DNA of 62,187 nucleotides from Methanomassiliicoccales archaeon (GTDB taxonomy: Archaea; Thermoplasmatota; Thermoplasmata; Methanomassiliicoccales; UBA472), in contig JAVYMA010000012.1 in the NCBI GenBank assembly GCA_038740345.1, positions 1 to 62,187 of the forward strand. The letters are read 5' to 3'. Below, piece by piece: positions 1-8,840 of the stretch. The stretch's first letter is position 1; the number at the start of each line of letters is the position of its first letter. The position numbers and the translations under genes were made by a program. Under the pieces are notes generated by a model. The model saw only the letters and a list, made by a program, of their open reading frames with translations. It ran no database searches and was not told the origin of the DNA.

Positions 1-414
1 GATTACTCCTGCCCTATATACTGTGGAAATGAAGTGGTGGGGGAGGAGCAGGGGCGCCTGGCGGTGAACGCCCTCACCAGGAAGGTGGAGGTGTGGAGCG
101 AAAAATTGGATGTAGTCTACACCCTGGAGGCAGCGCACCACAAAGCCACACCTTCGTTCGGCCAAGAGGAGGCGGACGAATTGGCGCGAAAAGAGGTGCT
201 GCGCCTGCACAGCAGAGAAAAAGAAATGGTGCGAGATGAGGGCCATGTGACCATGACCGAGCGCAAGCGCGTTGCCCCCCGTGCCAACGATATACATCTG
301 GACCGCAAGGGCATATTCTATCTCCCCATCTGGTGCATAGAAGGAATATATGGTGTAATGATCATCAATGCGGGCACAGGAAAGATCGTCAGCGAGGATT
401 TCTATCGCTTCTAG
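1..414 (+). CDS. Partial hypothetical protein (C-terminal part)
   Basis: The frame is open from the first base, so the start lies upstream of the window; a GTG at 34 is in frame but need not be the start. The visible 137 residues begin with two cysteines (SCPIYCGN), possibly half of a metal site. A charged helical middle follows, then a hydrophobic C-terminal strand pair (LPIWCIEG, VMIINAGTGKIV) of the kind that ends PepSY-like or other small beta domains. It ends in TAG, and its last 26 bases overlap the convergent Mut7-C gene. I do not recognise the family; the PepSY resemblance is only an impression. Confidence 0.6.
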   Translation, partial: DYSCPIYCGNEVVGEEQGRLAVNALTRKVEVWSEKLDVVYTLEAAHHKATPSFGQEEADELARKEVLRLHSREKEMVRDEGHVTMTERKRVAPRANDIHLDRKGIFYLPIWCIEGIYGVMIINAGTGKIVSEDFYRF

Positions 415-868
415 CCTCGATGCCTGCTATACGTCGCTGGATATTGGCCCAGTGCGTTCCTTTCCAATAGATCTTGCCGCAGGATAGGCAGCGATGGAAC
501 TGATCTTGCAACTGCAAGGTCCTTTGTGGCACCCTCCCCTTCACCTCCTCTTTGCTCACGCTCTCCAAGGCACCATTGCATTCTGTGCATCTGCTCATCT
601 CCAAATCGGTTCTTAGACCAAGCTCATGCACCAATTGTAAAAGCTGCTCCTCCAAATTCTCTTCAGTGATCAAAATGGCGTATCGCCCGCCACGGGCAGC
701 TAGGTCTTGGTCTCGCGTGAGAAGCAGCCTTCCTTGTTCCTTCGCCATTTTTAGAAGCTCATCGTCCTCAAGCACGCTATAATAGGTAGTGTCATATCCC
801 ATCATCCTCAGCCAGCGCGCCAGAGATCCTAGCATCCCATCCGCCAGGAATTTAGGCTCAGCCAGCAT
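389..868 (-). CDS. Mut7-C RNase domain protein with zinc ribbon
   Basis: A 159-residue protein matching the Mut7-C (DUF82) family, PIN-like putative ribonucleases. The N-terminal FLADGMLGSLARWLR segment carries a conserved acidic residue (D10), and LLTRDQDLA gives D53 and D55; these are the expected metal-binding carboxylates. The C-terminal third is a zinc ribbon with C93-x2-C96 and C126-x2-C129, followed by YWKGTHW. Length is normal for the archaeal stand-alone form. It overlaps the end of the upstream reductase gene by 11 bases, so the two are probably co-transcribed, although no functional link is evident. The RNase role is family knowledge; the substrate is unknown. Confidence 0.85.
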   Translation of the reverse strand: MLAEPKFLADGMLGSLARWLRMMGYDTTYYSVLEDDELLKMAKEQGRLLLTRDQDLAARGGRYAILITEENLEEQLLQLVHELGLRTDLEMSRCTECNGALESVSKEEVKGRVPQRTLQLQDQFHRCLSCGKIYWKGTHWANIQRRIAGIEARSDRNPR

Positions 869-1496
869 TCTTCATGACCTCGTACTTTAAGAGCACACCG
901 TCACCCAGTACTTTGCATTCGATTAGCCTTAATCTGACACACTTCCCCTCATCGAATCCTTCCCCGTCCACGGGCGAGGGCGCATCCCTCCCTCCCAGCA
1001 CCATTGAGCCGACGAATACGACATATTCGTCCACCAGTCCCTCTTTGAAGAAGGACCATATCGTTTCACCCCCTCCCTCCACCATTAGCCTGCTCACCCC
1101 CCTGAGCTCTAGCTCCCGCATCAATTGGTGTAAATCGACCTTCTCTTTGCCCAGGCGCACCGTCTCCGCCCCCTCCCATTCCTTGCTGCATTCCTCGCAG
1201 GTGGCTATGAGAGTTCTCGCTCGTTCATCGAGCACTCTGGCACTCTGCGGAGTCCTTCCTTTCGAGTCTAGCACCACACGCAACGGATTACGCTGCCGGT
1301 CTAACCCCTTCACCGTCAGGTGAGGATCGTCTGATATTATTGTGTTCACGCCTACCAGAATGGCATCGCACTCCGCGCGCAGCCGCTGCACTCGTTCCAA
1401 GTCCTCAGGGGACGATATCCTCACCTGCTTCCGCGCCCTTCCGGCGATTTTCCCGTCGGCGGTCATGGCGCAGTTTACTATAACATGAGGTCTCAT
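858..1496 (-). CDS. arfC: 2,5-diamino-6-ribosylamino-pyrimidinone 5'-phosphate reductase
   Basis: A 212-residue RibD C-terminal/dihydrofolate-reductase-fold protein. In archaea this stand-alone enzyme performs the NAD(P)H-dependent reduction of the ribosyl side chain in riboflavin and F420 precursor synthesis. Family signatures visible are MTADGKIAG near residue 11, the nucleotide-binding VGVNTIISDDPHLTVK block around residue 48, and VEGGGETIW around residue 139. There is no deaminase domain, as expected for the archaeal enzyme. It is first in a short minus-strand pair with the Mut7-C gene. It diverges from the PAC2 gene across about 110 bases holding both promoters. Confidence 0.88.
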   Translation of the reverse strand: MRPHVIVNCAMTADGKIAGRARKQVRISSPEDLERVQRLRAECDAILVGVNTIISDDPHLTVKGLDRQRNPLRVVLDSKGRTPQSARVLDERARTLIATCEECSKEWEGAETVRLGKEKVDLHQLMRELELRGVSRLMVEGGGETIWSFFKEGLVDEYVVFVGSMVLGGRDAPSPVDGEGFDEGKCVRLRLIECKVLGDGVLLKYEVMKNAG

Positions 1497-1570
1497 CGCA
1501 CGCTTTCAGGGCAGGATGCCAAAATAAAGGTTACTGACCTTTGCGCACTCGAGAACTCGAATCAAGAACC

Positions 1571-1583
1571 TACAAAATAAGTA
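1571..1583 (+). promoter_or_regulatory. Archaeal TATA box for the PAC2 gene (leaderless)
   Basis: The A/T-rich element ACAAAATAAGTAC lies about 25-30 bases before the ATG at 1607, and no Shine-Dalgarno precedes that ATG. The spacing predicts transcription beginning at or next to the start codon. This argues against the longer reading frame beginning at 1541. Confidence 0.5.
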
Positions 1584-1606
1584 CACAATGCGCACATTGC
1601 CTTTTG

Positions 1607-2446
1607 ATGAACGGGATAGATATAATCGACATTAAAGAGAAGAACATCAAGGGCGCGTACGTCATCGACGGCTTCCCCTCTGTGGGCTTGGTAGGTTCCA
1701 TTGTGGCCAATTATTTGGTGAGCTTTCTCAATTTGGAACAGATAGCCGTGGTCGATTCCATCTACTTCCCTTCCATTTCTTTAGTGCGCGAGGGTGTACC
1801 ATTGAGTCCTGTGAGGGTTTATGGCGGCTCTTTGGGAACCAAGGGCCAAGAGAAGGTGGTGGTCTTCGTCTCCGAGTTCCAACCCGCCCAGGACATACTC
1901 AAGCCCTTGGCCATCACCATGATGGATTGGGTAGAGGATCACAAATGCAAGATGGTCATCTCCCCCGAAGGCCTACTAAGCAAAGATGACTCTGAGCGCA
2001 TTGAAGCTTTGGCCAAAGCCAGCTCAGAAAAATTAGCCGAATATGGCGCGGCCATATCTGACGATGCCATCGAGCCAGGAGCTGGAGTAAGGGTTTGGGG
2101 AGTGGGTTCCACGCCCTCAGTCAGGCAGATAATGAAGCAGATCGATGTGAAGACGTTCGAGAATGGGGTCATTGCAGGCTTCGCGGGCGTGCTGCTGAAT
2201 GAGGGCGTAGCTAGAGATTTTGACGTCTTGACCCTCCTGGCCGAAGCGCATGCTGAATACCCTGATGCTAGGGCTGCGGCGGCGATTATGACCGTGATCG
2301 ACCGCATGCTGCTACACGTGGAATTGGATCTAAAACCGCTGCTGGAGGAGGCGGCCCTCATAGAGGATACCCTTAAGGAGATACAGAAGAAGGCCATAAA
2401 CGAAGAAGAGAGCTCCAAGAGGAAGACCAGCTATATGTATGGCTGA
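1607..2446 (+). CDS. Proteasome assembly chaperone (PAC2) family protein
   Basis: About 279 residues from ATG 1607. The PAC2 family signature is clear at the N terminus (GAYVIDGFPSVGLVGSIVANYLV). The rest is the usual alpha/beta body with FAGVLLNEGVARDFDVLTLLAEAH, typical of archaeal PAC2 proteins related to proteasome assembly chaperones, and a charged helical tail. The upstream in-frame extension to 1541 is cysteine-containing and unlike the family, and a TATA box sits about 25 bases before 1607, so I prefer the shorter leaderless start. It ends 16 bases inside the convergent RNA cyclase gene. Function in archaea is inferred from fold. Confidence 0.85.
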   Translation: MNGIDIIDIKEKNIKGAYVIDGFPSVGLVGSIVANYLVSFLNLEQIAVVDSIYFPSISLVREGVPLSPVRVYGGSLGTKGQEKVVVFVSEFQPAQDILKPLAITMMDWVEDHKCKMVISPEGLLSKDDSERIEALAKASSEKLAEYGAAISDDAIEPGAGVRVWGVGSTPSVRQIMKQIDVKTFENGVIAGFAGVLLNEGVARDFDVLTLLAEAHAEYPDARAAAAIMTVIDRMLLHVELDLKPLLEEAALIEDTLKEIQKKAINEEESSKRKTSYMYG

Positions 2447-3525
2447 GGCTTTACACGCAGCAGGACGCCACGGTCGATGGGCTCGAAATCAATCGAGGCA
2501 TTTAGGAATCTTCGCATCAGATCGGCCTGAGATTGCAGATGTCCAGTGATCTCTCGCACCACAACCCGCGACTCATCCTCTGCCAGTGCCATAAAGGGGA
2601 GGAGCTGATCGGCGGCATGCGCATCCACAGTGGCCGCAGAGTGAATCTCCTTCTTTAAGGCTTGGGCCGCATCCTCGCCCACCTTCTCTGCTGGAACTCC
2701 TCTCTCTCCAAGGCCATCTGCCGATAGGAGACAATTCTCGAAATCTGCGAGAATGAATATGCCTGCTCCCGTGGAATCACCCAAGCTCCGCTCGGTATAA
2801 AGGCTGATATTGGCGCCTAAAAATGATTTTCTAAAGGCCGCTGCCATTCTTTGGGCCACATGCTCAGGAAGGTTCTGTGTGAAGACTCTTCCCTTGAGGT
2901 GCTTAAGTCCACCTCTTCTCTCTAGGTTCAAAGGCAGGAATCTGGATGGTGGCTCCCACCTCACCACAGCCCTCCCTCCCCCCTCTGGATAGAATCCTCT
3001 TTTCATCTCCACTAGAGCGCATCTCGCACCCATTCTTTCCAGTTGCGGAAACAGGGTCAGCTCGTAGAAGTCTATGGGAGGGGACCAACGCACGTTCGTA
3101 CCTCCCATTACTTCGAAAATAAAAGGTTGTGGAGTTCGAGCGCTGGCCAGTAGGCAGGCCTGGAGCACAAGGGTCACGCTGCCGGCGGTACCCACGCTCA
3201 TCTTATACTGGCCTGGCTTTACCCTTCCAGGTGAGAAGAGTATTTCTGTCGACCCCACTCTATTGCCTTTCACCACTGCATCGCAAAGTCGCGCCACCCC
3301 CTCTATGGCGCACACATGCTGTGCCTGCAGCCCAGGATTAGGTCGGCCAGCTCTAATATTGCAAATGCGCGTCTCCTGTCCGATAAGGGAGGAAAGCGCC
3401 ACTGAGGTCCTGATAATCTGGCCTCCCCCCTCCCCCCTCGCCCCATCAACCTCTATCAAACCCTCAGCCTCCAGACGCGTCTCTGCCCTCCACGGAGTTG
3501 AATTATCTTTTGACGAATTAGGCAC
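2431..3525 (-). CDS. rtcA: RNA 3'-terminal phosphate cyclase
   Basis: A 364-residue protein matching RtcA, which adenylylates RNA 3'-phosphate ends and converts them to 2',3'-cyclic phosphates. Visible signatures are IEVDGARGEGGGQIIRTS (family start), the RAGRPNPGLQAQH block, and SVGTAGSVTLVLQ. A C-terminal TGHLQSQ holds a histidine that I align by inference with the family's nucleophile. The frame begins at GTG 3525 with about 25 residues before the usual IEVDG start; an internal TTG in front of IEVDG is an alternative. Its tail overlaps the convergent PAC2 gene by 16 bases. Confidence 0.88.
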   Translation of the reverse strand: MPNSSKDNSTPWRAETRLEAEGLIEVDGARGEGGGQIIRTSVALSSLIGQETRICNIRAGRPNPGLQAQHVCAIEGVARLCDAVVKGNRVGSTEILFSPGRVKPGQYKMSVGTAGSVTLVLQACLLASARTPQPFIFEVMGGTNVRWSPPIDFYELTLFPQLERMGARCALVEMKRGFYPEGGGRAVVRWEPPSRFLPLNLERRGGLKHLKGRVFTQNLPEHVAQRMAAAFRKSFLGANISLYTERSLGDSTGAGIFILADFENCLLSADGLGERGVPAEKVGEDAAQALKKEIHSAATVDAHAADQLLPFMALAEDESRVVVREITGHLQSQADLMRRFLNASIDFEPIDRGVLLRVKPQPYI

Positions 3526-3748
3526 CTAGGCTATAAAAGCAATATAGCGAGGGCAAGACTGGCTAGAAAAAGTATTTCTACGCTGCAGCGTGATGCGGGC
3601 GAGGGATGCACTAGGTTGCTGGCCAATGGCTAGCTTCGCCGATATGCCCAGCTCACGCCTAGGTGATGATGAAGAGAGGGACGCTAAACTTGGTTTGTGT
3701 TCCTGATCTCGTAGCTCAGGGCGCCACTGCGTACCAAGGGGAGTCACG

Positions 3749-5593
3749 ATGCTAGGGAACCTGCAGTTGTTGATGCAATTGGGGGTGATAATGCTCTTCG
3801 CCTTCATCGCAGCCTCACTGGCCTCGAGATTCAAGCAGAGCGTCATCTTGGGTTACATAATCGTTGGAGCGCTTATCGGCCCCTATGTCAGCTTGAACCT
3901 CTTTGGAATTCAGTACAATGGTCTAGTGCAAGACATCAGCTTTGTCGAATATCTCTCCCAGCTCGGCTTGGTCCTGTTACTCTTCTTCTTAGGCCTGGAG
4001 TTCTCCTTCACCAAGCTGCGCAAGATCAAAGGCCCTGCCACCCTGCTAGCGCTTTTGAATACTGGGGTGGATCTTTTCATGGGCGTGGTACTGGGCATGG
4101 CCTTGGGATGGCCCCTTGTGGATACCATATTCTTGGCTGGCGTAGTGGCCATGGGCAGCGCGGCCATTACTGGGAAGTCCCTCATGGAGCTCAATAGGTT
4201 CTCCAATCCCGAGACCGAGGTCCTCCTGGGGATGATGGTGATGGAAGACTTCGTCTCCATGATAGTGCTAGCTATCATGGGAGGTCTGATTATGCAGGCT
4301 GGAAGCATTGGGCTAGGGGCGGAGAGCATCCCGAATTTGCTCCTCGGCATCGGCGTCTTCTTCGCCTTCTTCGCCTTCCTGGCCGCCGTGGTGATACCCC
4401 GCACCGCCTCTTACCTCTCCCAGATAAAGAGCGACGAGCTCTTCGTCCTCTTCGCTTTGGGAATGGTCTTCCTCTCCGCGGCCCTGGCGGAGGCCTCAGG
4501 AGTGCCAGCGATAATAGGCGCCTTCTTCCTGGGCATGGTCTTCTCCGAGACCAAGCTCGCCGAGCGTTTCGGCATGCGCCTGACCTCTTTCAGAGACGTT
4601 TTCGTGGCCATATTCTTCGTCTTCTTCGGAATGCTTATCGATCCAGCAATGTTCCCTGGCATAATCACGGTGGTGCTGATCGCGGTCCCCGTAGCCCTGC
4701 TAGGGGAGATGATCATATTGCCGGCTATAGCTTACCTCATGGGCTTCAGCTCGCGCGCGGCAGTTTCCATGGGAGCATCCATGTGTGGAAGGGGTGCGGA
4801 GTCGATCATGTACGCGAGCATGGGCAGCGGGGCGGCAGGAGTAACCAAGGGAGCGGAAATCAACCCCTTCGCTGGCCTTTTCTGTTTCACCATGAGCCTC
4901 ATCACTCCCGCACTTATCCGCTTCAGCGACCAGATAGCACGGTTTTTTTCCAAGCTGCTGCCATCCTACGTCAAGCAAGGGGGGGCCATAATGTCTAGGA
5001 CCATGGGAAAAATCCTCCTTCCTTCTTCCCTCAAGCTTTTCAAGCGCAGCAGGAGGATAGAGGTGAGCCTTATAGCCTATTTCCTCTCCCTCTTGGTGGT
5101 TGCGGGGACTACTGGTATTTGGCATTGGCTGACTTTCTTCGCAGCCCTTAGCTTAACCGTCTGGATCTCCTATATGTTGAAGGTCGAGCTGGCCCCTGTG
5201 GTGCGCTCAATAAACTATGAGAATTTGGGGGCCAGTGGTAAAGGCTCCCAACAGATCAGCCATTTCATCGCCTCTTTCATCTCTATAAGCCTTCTGGCTA
5301 TACTGGTGGTGGCCTTTTTATTCCAACTAGCCTGGTGGCTGAGCCTGGTGGTGATGGCTTCTTATGCCATAGCGCTGCTGTTGCTCATGAACCATTATGC
5401 CAAAATCATCCGCAATCCATTCACGGCATCGGCCATAAGGTCGCCCCGACCGTGGTCATTAGAGACGACTACTCTTGTATCATTACCGCATAAGTCTCCC
5501 GAAAGGATGAAAGGTGAACCCTCGGCCATTGCGCCTAGCCAATCCGTCGAGAGAGAGGCCCATGAGCCAAAAAGGAAATGGAAGTATCTTTAG
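3749..5593 (+). CDS. CPA2-family cation:proton antiporter
   Basis: A 614-residue polytopic membrane protein whose first ~390 residues match the Na+/H+ and K+/H+ exchangers of the KefB/NapA (CPA2) type. Features include SVILGYIIVGALIGP, LLLFFLGLEFSFTKL, an E-D pair in the helix around MMVMEDFVSM where the family keeps its ion-binding Asp, and GAFFLGMVFSETK. After a basic linker come about four more hydrophobic segments instead of a TrkA-N domain, so nucleotide gating is not predicted. The start ATG is preceded by AAGGGGAG with good spacing. It stands alone. The transported cation cannot be told from sequence. Confidence 0.87.
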   Translation: MLGNLQLLMQLGVIMLFAFIAASLASRFKQSVILGYIIVGALIGPYVSLNLFGIQYNGLVQDISFVEYLSQLGLVLLLFFLGLEFSFTKLRKIKGPATLLALLNTGVDLFMGVVLGMALGWPLVDTIFLAGVVAMGSAAITGKSLMELNRFSNPETEVLLGMMVMEDFVSMIVLAIMGGLIMQAGSIGLGAESIPNLLLGIGVFFAFFAFLAAVVIPRTASYLSQIKSDELFVLFALGMVFLSAALAEASGVPAIIGAFFLGMVFSETKLAERFGMRLTSFRDVFVAIFFVFFGMLIDPAMFPGIITVVLIAVPVALLGEMIILPAIAYLMGFSSRAAVSMGASMCGRGAESIMYASMGSGAAGVTKGAEINPFAGLFCFTMSLITPALIRFSDQIARFFSKLLPSYVKQGGAIMSRTMGKILLPSSLKLFKRSRRIEVSLIAYFLSLLVVAGTTGIWHWLTFFAALSLTVWISYMLKVELAPVVRSINYENLGASGKGSQQISHFIASFISISLLAILVVAFLFQLAWWLSLVVMASYAIALLLLMNHYAKIIRNPFTASAIRSPRPWSLETTTLVSLPHKSPERMKGEPSAIAPSQSVEREAHEPKRKWKYL

Positions 5594-5692
5594 CTGAGGA
5601 CAGCAGGGCATGCAATCAAAGTTAAGCCCGTGGTATAATGCATCAGAATTAAATTGTAGATGCGCTCCTCTATGAGGAGAAGAGGACGCATC

Positions 5693-6379
5693 ATGCAGAG
5701 CAATGGCATCCGGGTGGGAATCGTCGCATGCGAAATACTGAAACGTGAGATCGAGAATCTGACCAAAGACGATCCAGACATCGTGCACCGTGAGTACCTG
5801 GAATTCGCTCTGCATGTGGATTCGGCGGAATTGAAGGTAAGGGTCAGGGAGAGAGTCTCCGCGCTGAAGGGCAAGGTCGACGCAGTCTTCCTCGGATATG
5901 GGGTGTGCCAATCTTTAAGGGGCGTGACCAAGGAATTGGAGGTGCCCACATCCATGCTGGAGGCGGATGACTGCATCGCCGCTCTACTAACTCCAGTGGA
6001 GTACGAGAGGGAGAAGAGGAAATGCACCGGCACTTGGTTCTCCAGTCCGGGCTGGGCAGAGCTAGGGTTTAAGGGAGCTATAAAAGAGCTGCATCTGGAT
6101 TGTATGGTGGATCAAGGCTACGATCCCATGTATTTTCTCAAGATGCTCTTCACTGGCTATTCGCGCTGCCTGTACATCTCGACCAATGTAGAAGATGAGC
6201 AGGGATATGTGGAGAAATCGAAAGCATTCGCCGAGCTGCTAAGTCTAAGGCACGAATGCCGAGGATGCGATATGAGCGTGCTGGAGAAAGCTTTGATGAG
6301 AGCCAAGGAATTGGCCTATATCGAAAGATGCTCTTTGGGCAAATGTGAACAGGCTGTCCCTGAAGGCTGTTCGCGATAA
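5693..6379 (+). CDS. DUF1638 family protein
   Basis: About 228 residues from ATG 5693, chosen because GAGGAGAAGAGG lies just before it; the longer frame from 5660 would translate that Shine-Dalgarno region. The protein matches DUF1638 (RVGIVACEILKREIE, VDAVFLGYGVCQSL, C-rich tail with ECRGCD). In methanogens such as Methanosarcina and Methanomassiliicoccales, DUF1638 genes often lie near corrinoid methyltransferases, and a role with corrinoid or metal cofactors is suspected but unproven. No methyltransferase is nearby here. A possible TATA element (GGTATAATG) sits near 5631. Confidence 0.8.
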   Translation: MQSNGIRVGIVACEILKREIENLTKDDPDIVHREYLEFALHVDSAELKVRVRERVSALKGKVDAVFLGYGVCQSLRGVTKELEVPTSMLEADDCIAALLTPVEYEREKRKCTGTWFSSPGWAELGFKGAIKELHLDCMVDQGYDPMYFLKMLFTGYSRCLYISTNVEDEQGYVEKSKAFAELLSLRHECRGCDMSVLEKALMRAKELAYIERCSLGKCEQAVPEGCSR

Positions 6380-6525
6380 ATCTATCATAAAAACTAGCAT
6401 TTCAACCATCGGGCTCGGGTAAAAACAGGTTCAGACAATAGTTTAAAAAAATGCGTTGCTGGACATGATAATGGTTAGTAAGAAAGGTTATTATCTTTTT
6501 GGATAATAATAAAGAGAATAGAGAT

Positions 6526-6602
6526 AAATATATATAATTCACCATCCAAACATATATCAATCTTTAAAGGCGAAAATTGAGAGCCTGTATAGGGGGAGGC
6601 TC
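6526..6602 (+). promoter_or_regulatory. Promoter and leader hairpin of the thioester-domain gene
   Basis: An A/T-rich segment ends in a strong TATA box, AAATATATATAA at 6526-6537, predicting a start near 6555-6560 and an ~85-base leader. The leader contains the inverted repeat GAGCCT (6581-6586) / AGGCTC (6597-6602) and a strong GGAGGGAGG Shine-Dalgarno directly before the ATG. The rest of the 6380-6643 gap is A/T-rich with no gene seen. Confidence 0.5.
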
Positions 6603-6643
6603 TAGTTGCGCTTTAAGGAAGTTCGGAAACGGAGGGAGGATGA

Positions 6644-7984
6644 ATGAAAACGAGATTGAGGAGCACGATGGCGTTTGTCATGGTAGCGATGCTGGCCATG
6701 GCCTTCGCCGTGCCCGCAACGGTCCTGGCAGCGCCTGAGCCTGGCGATGACGCGATTTTCGATGAACTAGGGGAATATGGGCTGTGGATCAACACTGATT
6801 TATATCCAGTCAATCCGATGGATCCAGGTTACAAGATATGGGCTGGTTATCTTGTGATCTACAATGTGGACAAGGATGAGAGCTATAACGCTTATTGTCT
6901 TGACTACAACAAACCGTTGAACTATGACGACGCCATGGTAATCGACGATCTGCTGACCGCGGAAGAATGGTGCAAGGTCAACTGGGTGTTGAACAACTAT
7001 CAGGCTGAGGGCGCGGCAGATCCGAATCTAGAGGCAGCTGCGATACAGGCGGTAATCTGGATGATAACCTACAATGATGATGACTTAGGAATCAGCCTGG
7101 CTAATGTTAGTATGAGGGCAGCAGAGATATATGGTACGATTCCGGCGAATTGCGCGTTCCCAGCTAGCCTTGAGCTGTCACCCGCTTGCCAGAGTGTGGG
7201 CGTGGGAGAGGCGGCAACGATAACGGCCACGGTGCTGGACAACAATGGAAACCCGATGCCGGGGGTGGAGGTAGCCTTCCATGTGCATGGATGCTGCGAC
7301 TATGACGAGTTCGTTACCACGGATTGCAACGGCGAAGCATCGATCGAAGTCATGTGCTGCCATGAGGGCATGATGATCACCGTCACCGCTGAAGTGAAGG
7401 GAGGCTATGGAAGGCTGGTCGAACATGTGTTGGAGACCGGACAGGACGTGGTCCTGCTACCGGGAATGCTGAGCGACATAGCTTGCGTGCGGTGCTGCTA
7501 CTATCCCGATGGCTATACCATGGGTTTCTGGAAGACCAACATTGGCAAGCTCTGGGGATATGACAAGGGAAAGGGAACCCAGGTGACTAAGGATCAGGTC
7601 CTATACGCACTGGCTTGGATAGATGATCTAACAAAAAAACACGTCATCCCAGCCTTCGGAAGCTCTTATAACGGAGCCTTGGACTGGCTGAAAGATTTGA
7701 CGCCCAAGAAAGCCTATGATATCCTGAACTACGAGAAGCCCACTACACCTATGAAGATGGCGAAGGCGCAGATGCTAGCCATGCTCTTGACCGCAGGACT
7801 CTATGAGCAGACCAAGGGCGAGGGATACTATCTGAATGGGTGTGTCGACATGCCTGAAGGCATGGAGGACATTAGCATCCATGAGGCCATGCACTGGATC
7901 GTGACTTGGTACCATGAGGGCAAGTATTCCAAGGCGGCCTCTTTGGCTGACTACATCAACAATCAGCCTGAGGGCGGATATTGA
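6644..7984 (+). CDS. Secreted TQXA/thioester-domain and Ig-like surface protein
   Basis: A 446-residue exported protein. Residues 1-30 are a classical signal peptide ending AVPATVLAA. Residues ~46-165 resemble thioester (TQXA) domains of Gram-positive adhesins: AYCLDY supplies Cys85 and AAIQAVIW supplies Gln135, the pair expected to form an internal Cys-Gln thioester. Residues ~174-262 are a Big_1-like Ig domain (VLDNNGNPMPGVEVAF) that is rich in cysteine. The C-terminal part has YTMGFWKTNIGKLWG and AKAQMLAMLLTAGL, like the GFWK/GYWK-type modules of surface proteins. No C-terminal membrane anchor is seen, so attachment may be covalent or through partners. The thioester is inferred from motif and order, not shown. 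Confidence 0.7.
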   Translation: MKTRLRSTMAFVMVAMLAMAFAVPATVLAAPEPGDDAIFDELGEYGLWINTDLYPVNPMDPGYKIWAGYLVIYNVDKDESYNAYCLDYNKPLNYDDAMVIDDLLTAEEWCKVNWVLNNYQAEGAADPNLEAAAIQAVIWMITYNDDDLGISLANVSMRAAEIYGTIPANCAFPASLELSPACQSVGVGEAATITATVLDNNGNPMPGVEVAFHVHGCCDYDEFVTTDCNGEASIEVMCCHEGMMITVTAEVKGGYGRLVEHVLETGQDVVLLPGMLSDIACVRCCYYPDGYTMGFWKTNIGKLWGYDKGKGTQVTKDQVLYALAWIDDLTKKHVIPAFGSSYNGALDWLKDLTPKKAYDILNYEKPTTPMKMAKAQMLAMLLTAGLYEQTKGEGYYLNGCVDMPEGMEDISIHEAMHWIVTWYHEGKYSKAASLADYINNQPEGGY

Positions 7985-8003
7985 GTAAACCTTTGCACAA
8001 CCC

Positions 8004-8035
8004 ATGGCGAGGCCAGATCATAAAAGCCTCGCCAT
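8004..8035 (+). terminator. Perfect 10-bp hairpin after the thioester gene
   Basis: ATGGCGAGGC (8004-8013) and GCCTCGCCAT (8026-8035) are exact complements around a 12-base loop. The hairpin begins about 20 bases past the stop codon and is followed by A/T-rich sequence with T clusters. It is likely a transcript end or mRNA 3' stabiliser. Confidence 0.65.
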
Positions 8036-8260
8036 AAAACCATTTTAACCTTACTTTCTCTTATTTTCAGTAAGCGCGCTTTAGCATTATCGCTCTAACA
8101 GAAAATGACCAAAGAGGCGGTTGAGGCTCGAAAGCTACTTGGTTCTAAGTCTAGCCAATGCCGTCTGTTCAATGGTCTCGATTTAATCAGCAAAGTATGC
8201 TCATCCTCCTACAAGTGCATCATTTATCCTCAGCTCCGCTTATCTCATGAGGGGTGAAGA

Positions 8261-8671
8261 ATGGGAGAGCCGCTCATCATCTACGAGGATATTGAAGAAA
8301 GACTAAAGGCCATTGATTGCAGCGAATACCCTATTATGATGAATATGAGGACCATCAAGATGACAGAGGAGGAAGTACAGGTGGAGATGGACCTAGAGGG
8401 CAAACGGAACAGCGTAGGCACAGCCCATGGAGGAGCAATTTTCTCACTCGCTGATCAAGCATTCGCCCTGGCCTGCAATATGGGGAAATATACACAGGTC
8501 GCTAAGGAGGCTAGCATCAGATTCCTACGGCCGGCAAGAGGAAAATTGATTGCCACGGCCAAGAAGAGAGCAGAGGATGAAAAAGGCTCAGTCTATGAAG
8601 TGGAAGTGCGTGAAGGGAATGTGCTGGTAGCCGTATTCGAAGGAAAGGGGCATAAGCTACTGCCCAGGTAA
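8261..8671 (+). CDS. PaaI-family hotdog thioesterase
   Basis: A 136-residue single hotdog domain of the PaaI/YdiI acyl-CoA thioesterase family. It has the typical GTAHGGAIFSLADQAFALACN segment, in which the HGG and the following Asp are catalytic in relatives, then EASIRFLRPARGKLIATAK. It probably hydrolyses a small acyl- or aryl-CoA; the substrate cannot be read. The ATG follows GAGGGGTG at a good distance. It stands alone, between the secreted protein and tRNA-Gly on the opposite strand. The preceding gap (8036-8260) holds a CATTTATCC TATA-like element near 8220 and nothing else recognisable. Confidence 0.85.
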   Translation: MGEPLIIYEDIEERLKAIDCSEYPIMMNMRTIKMTEEEVQVEMDLEGKRNSVGTAHGGAIFSLADQAFALACNMGKYTQVAKEASIRFLRPARGKLIATAKKRAEDEKGSVYEVEVREGNVLVAVFEGKGHKLLPR

Positions 8672-8676
8672 TTAGG

Positions 8677-8748
8677 TGCGGCTGCCGGGATTCGAACCCG
8701 GGTTAGAAGCTTGGGAAGCTTCGGTCATAACCACTAGACCACAGCCGC
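8677..8748 (-). tRNA. tRNA-Gly (anticodon CCC)
   Basis: A complete intronless cloverleaf of 72 bases on the minus strand. Acceptor is GCGGCTG/CAGCCGC; the anticodon stem GAAGC/GCTTC encloses the loop TTCCCAA; the T arm is CCGGG-TTCGAAT-CCCGG; the discriminator is A. CCA is not encoded. The anticodon CCC reads GGG. Confidence 0.95.
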
Positions 8749-8840
8749 TTTGACCCTCGGAATCGTGGCTGCAATGATAAACCTTTTCCCCTCTAAACAC
8801 AGGCCAGATTGAAGGAGTCGGGAAAAAGAAAAAGCTGAGT

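Noticed and set aside
3526-3846. Minus-strand open frame of 106 codons
   Set aside because: It overlaps the start of the antiporter gene, has no start signal and no protein-like pattern.
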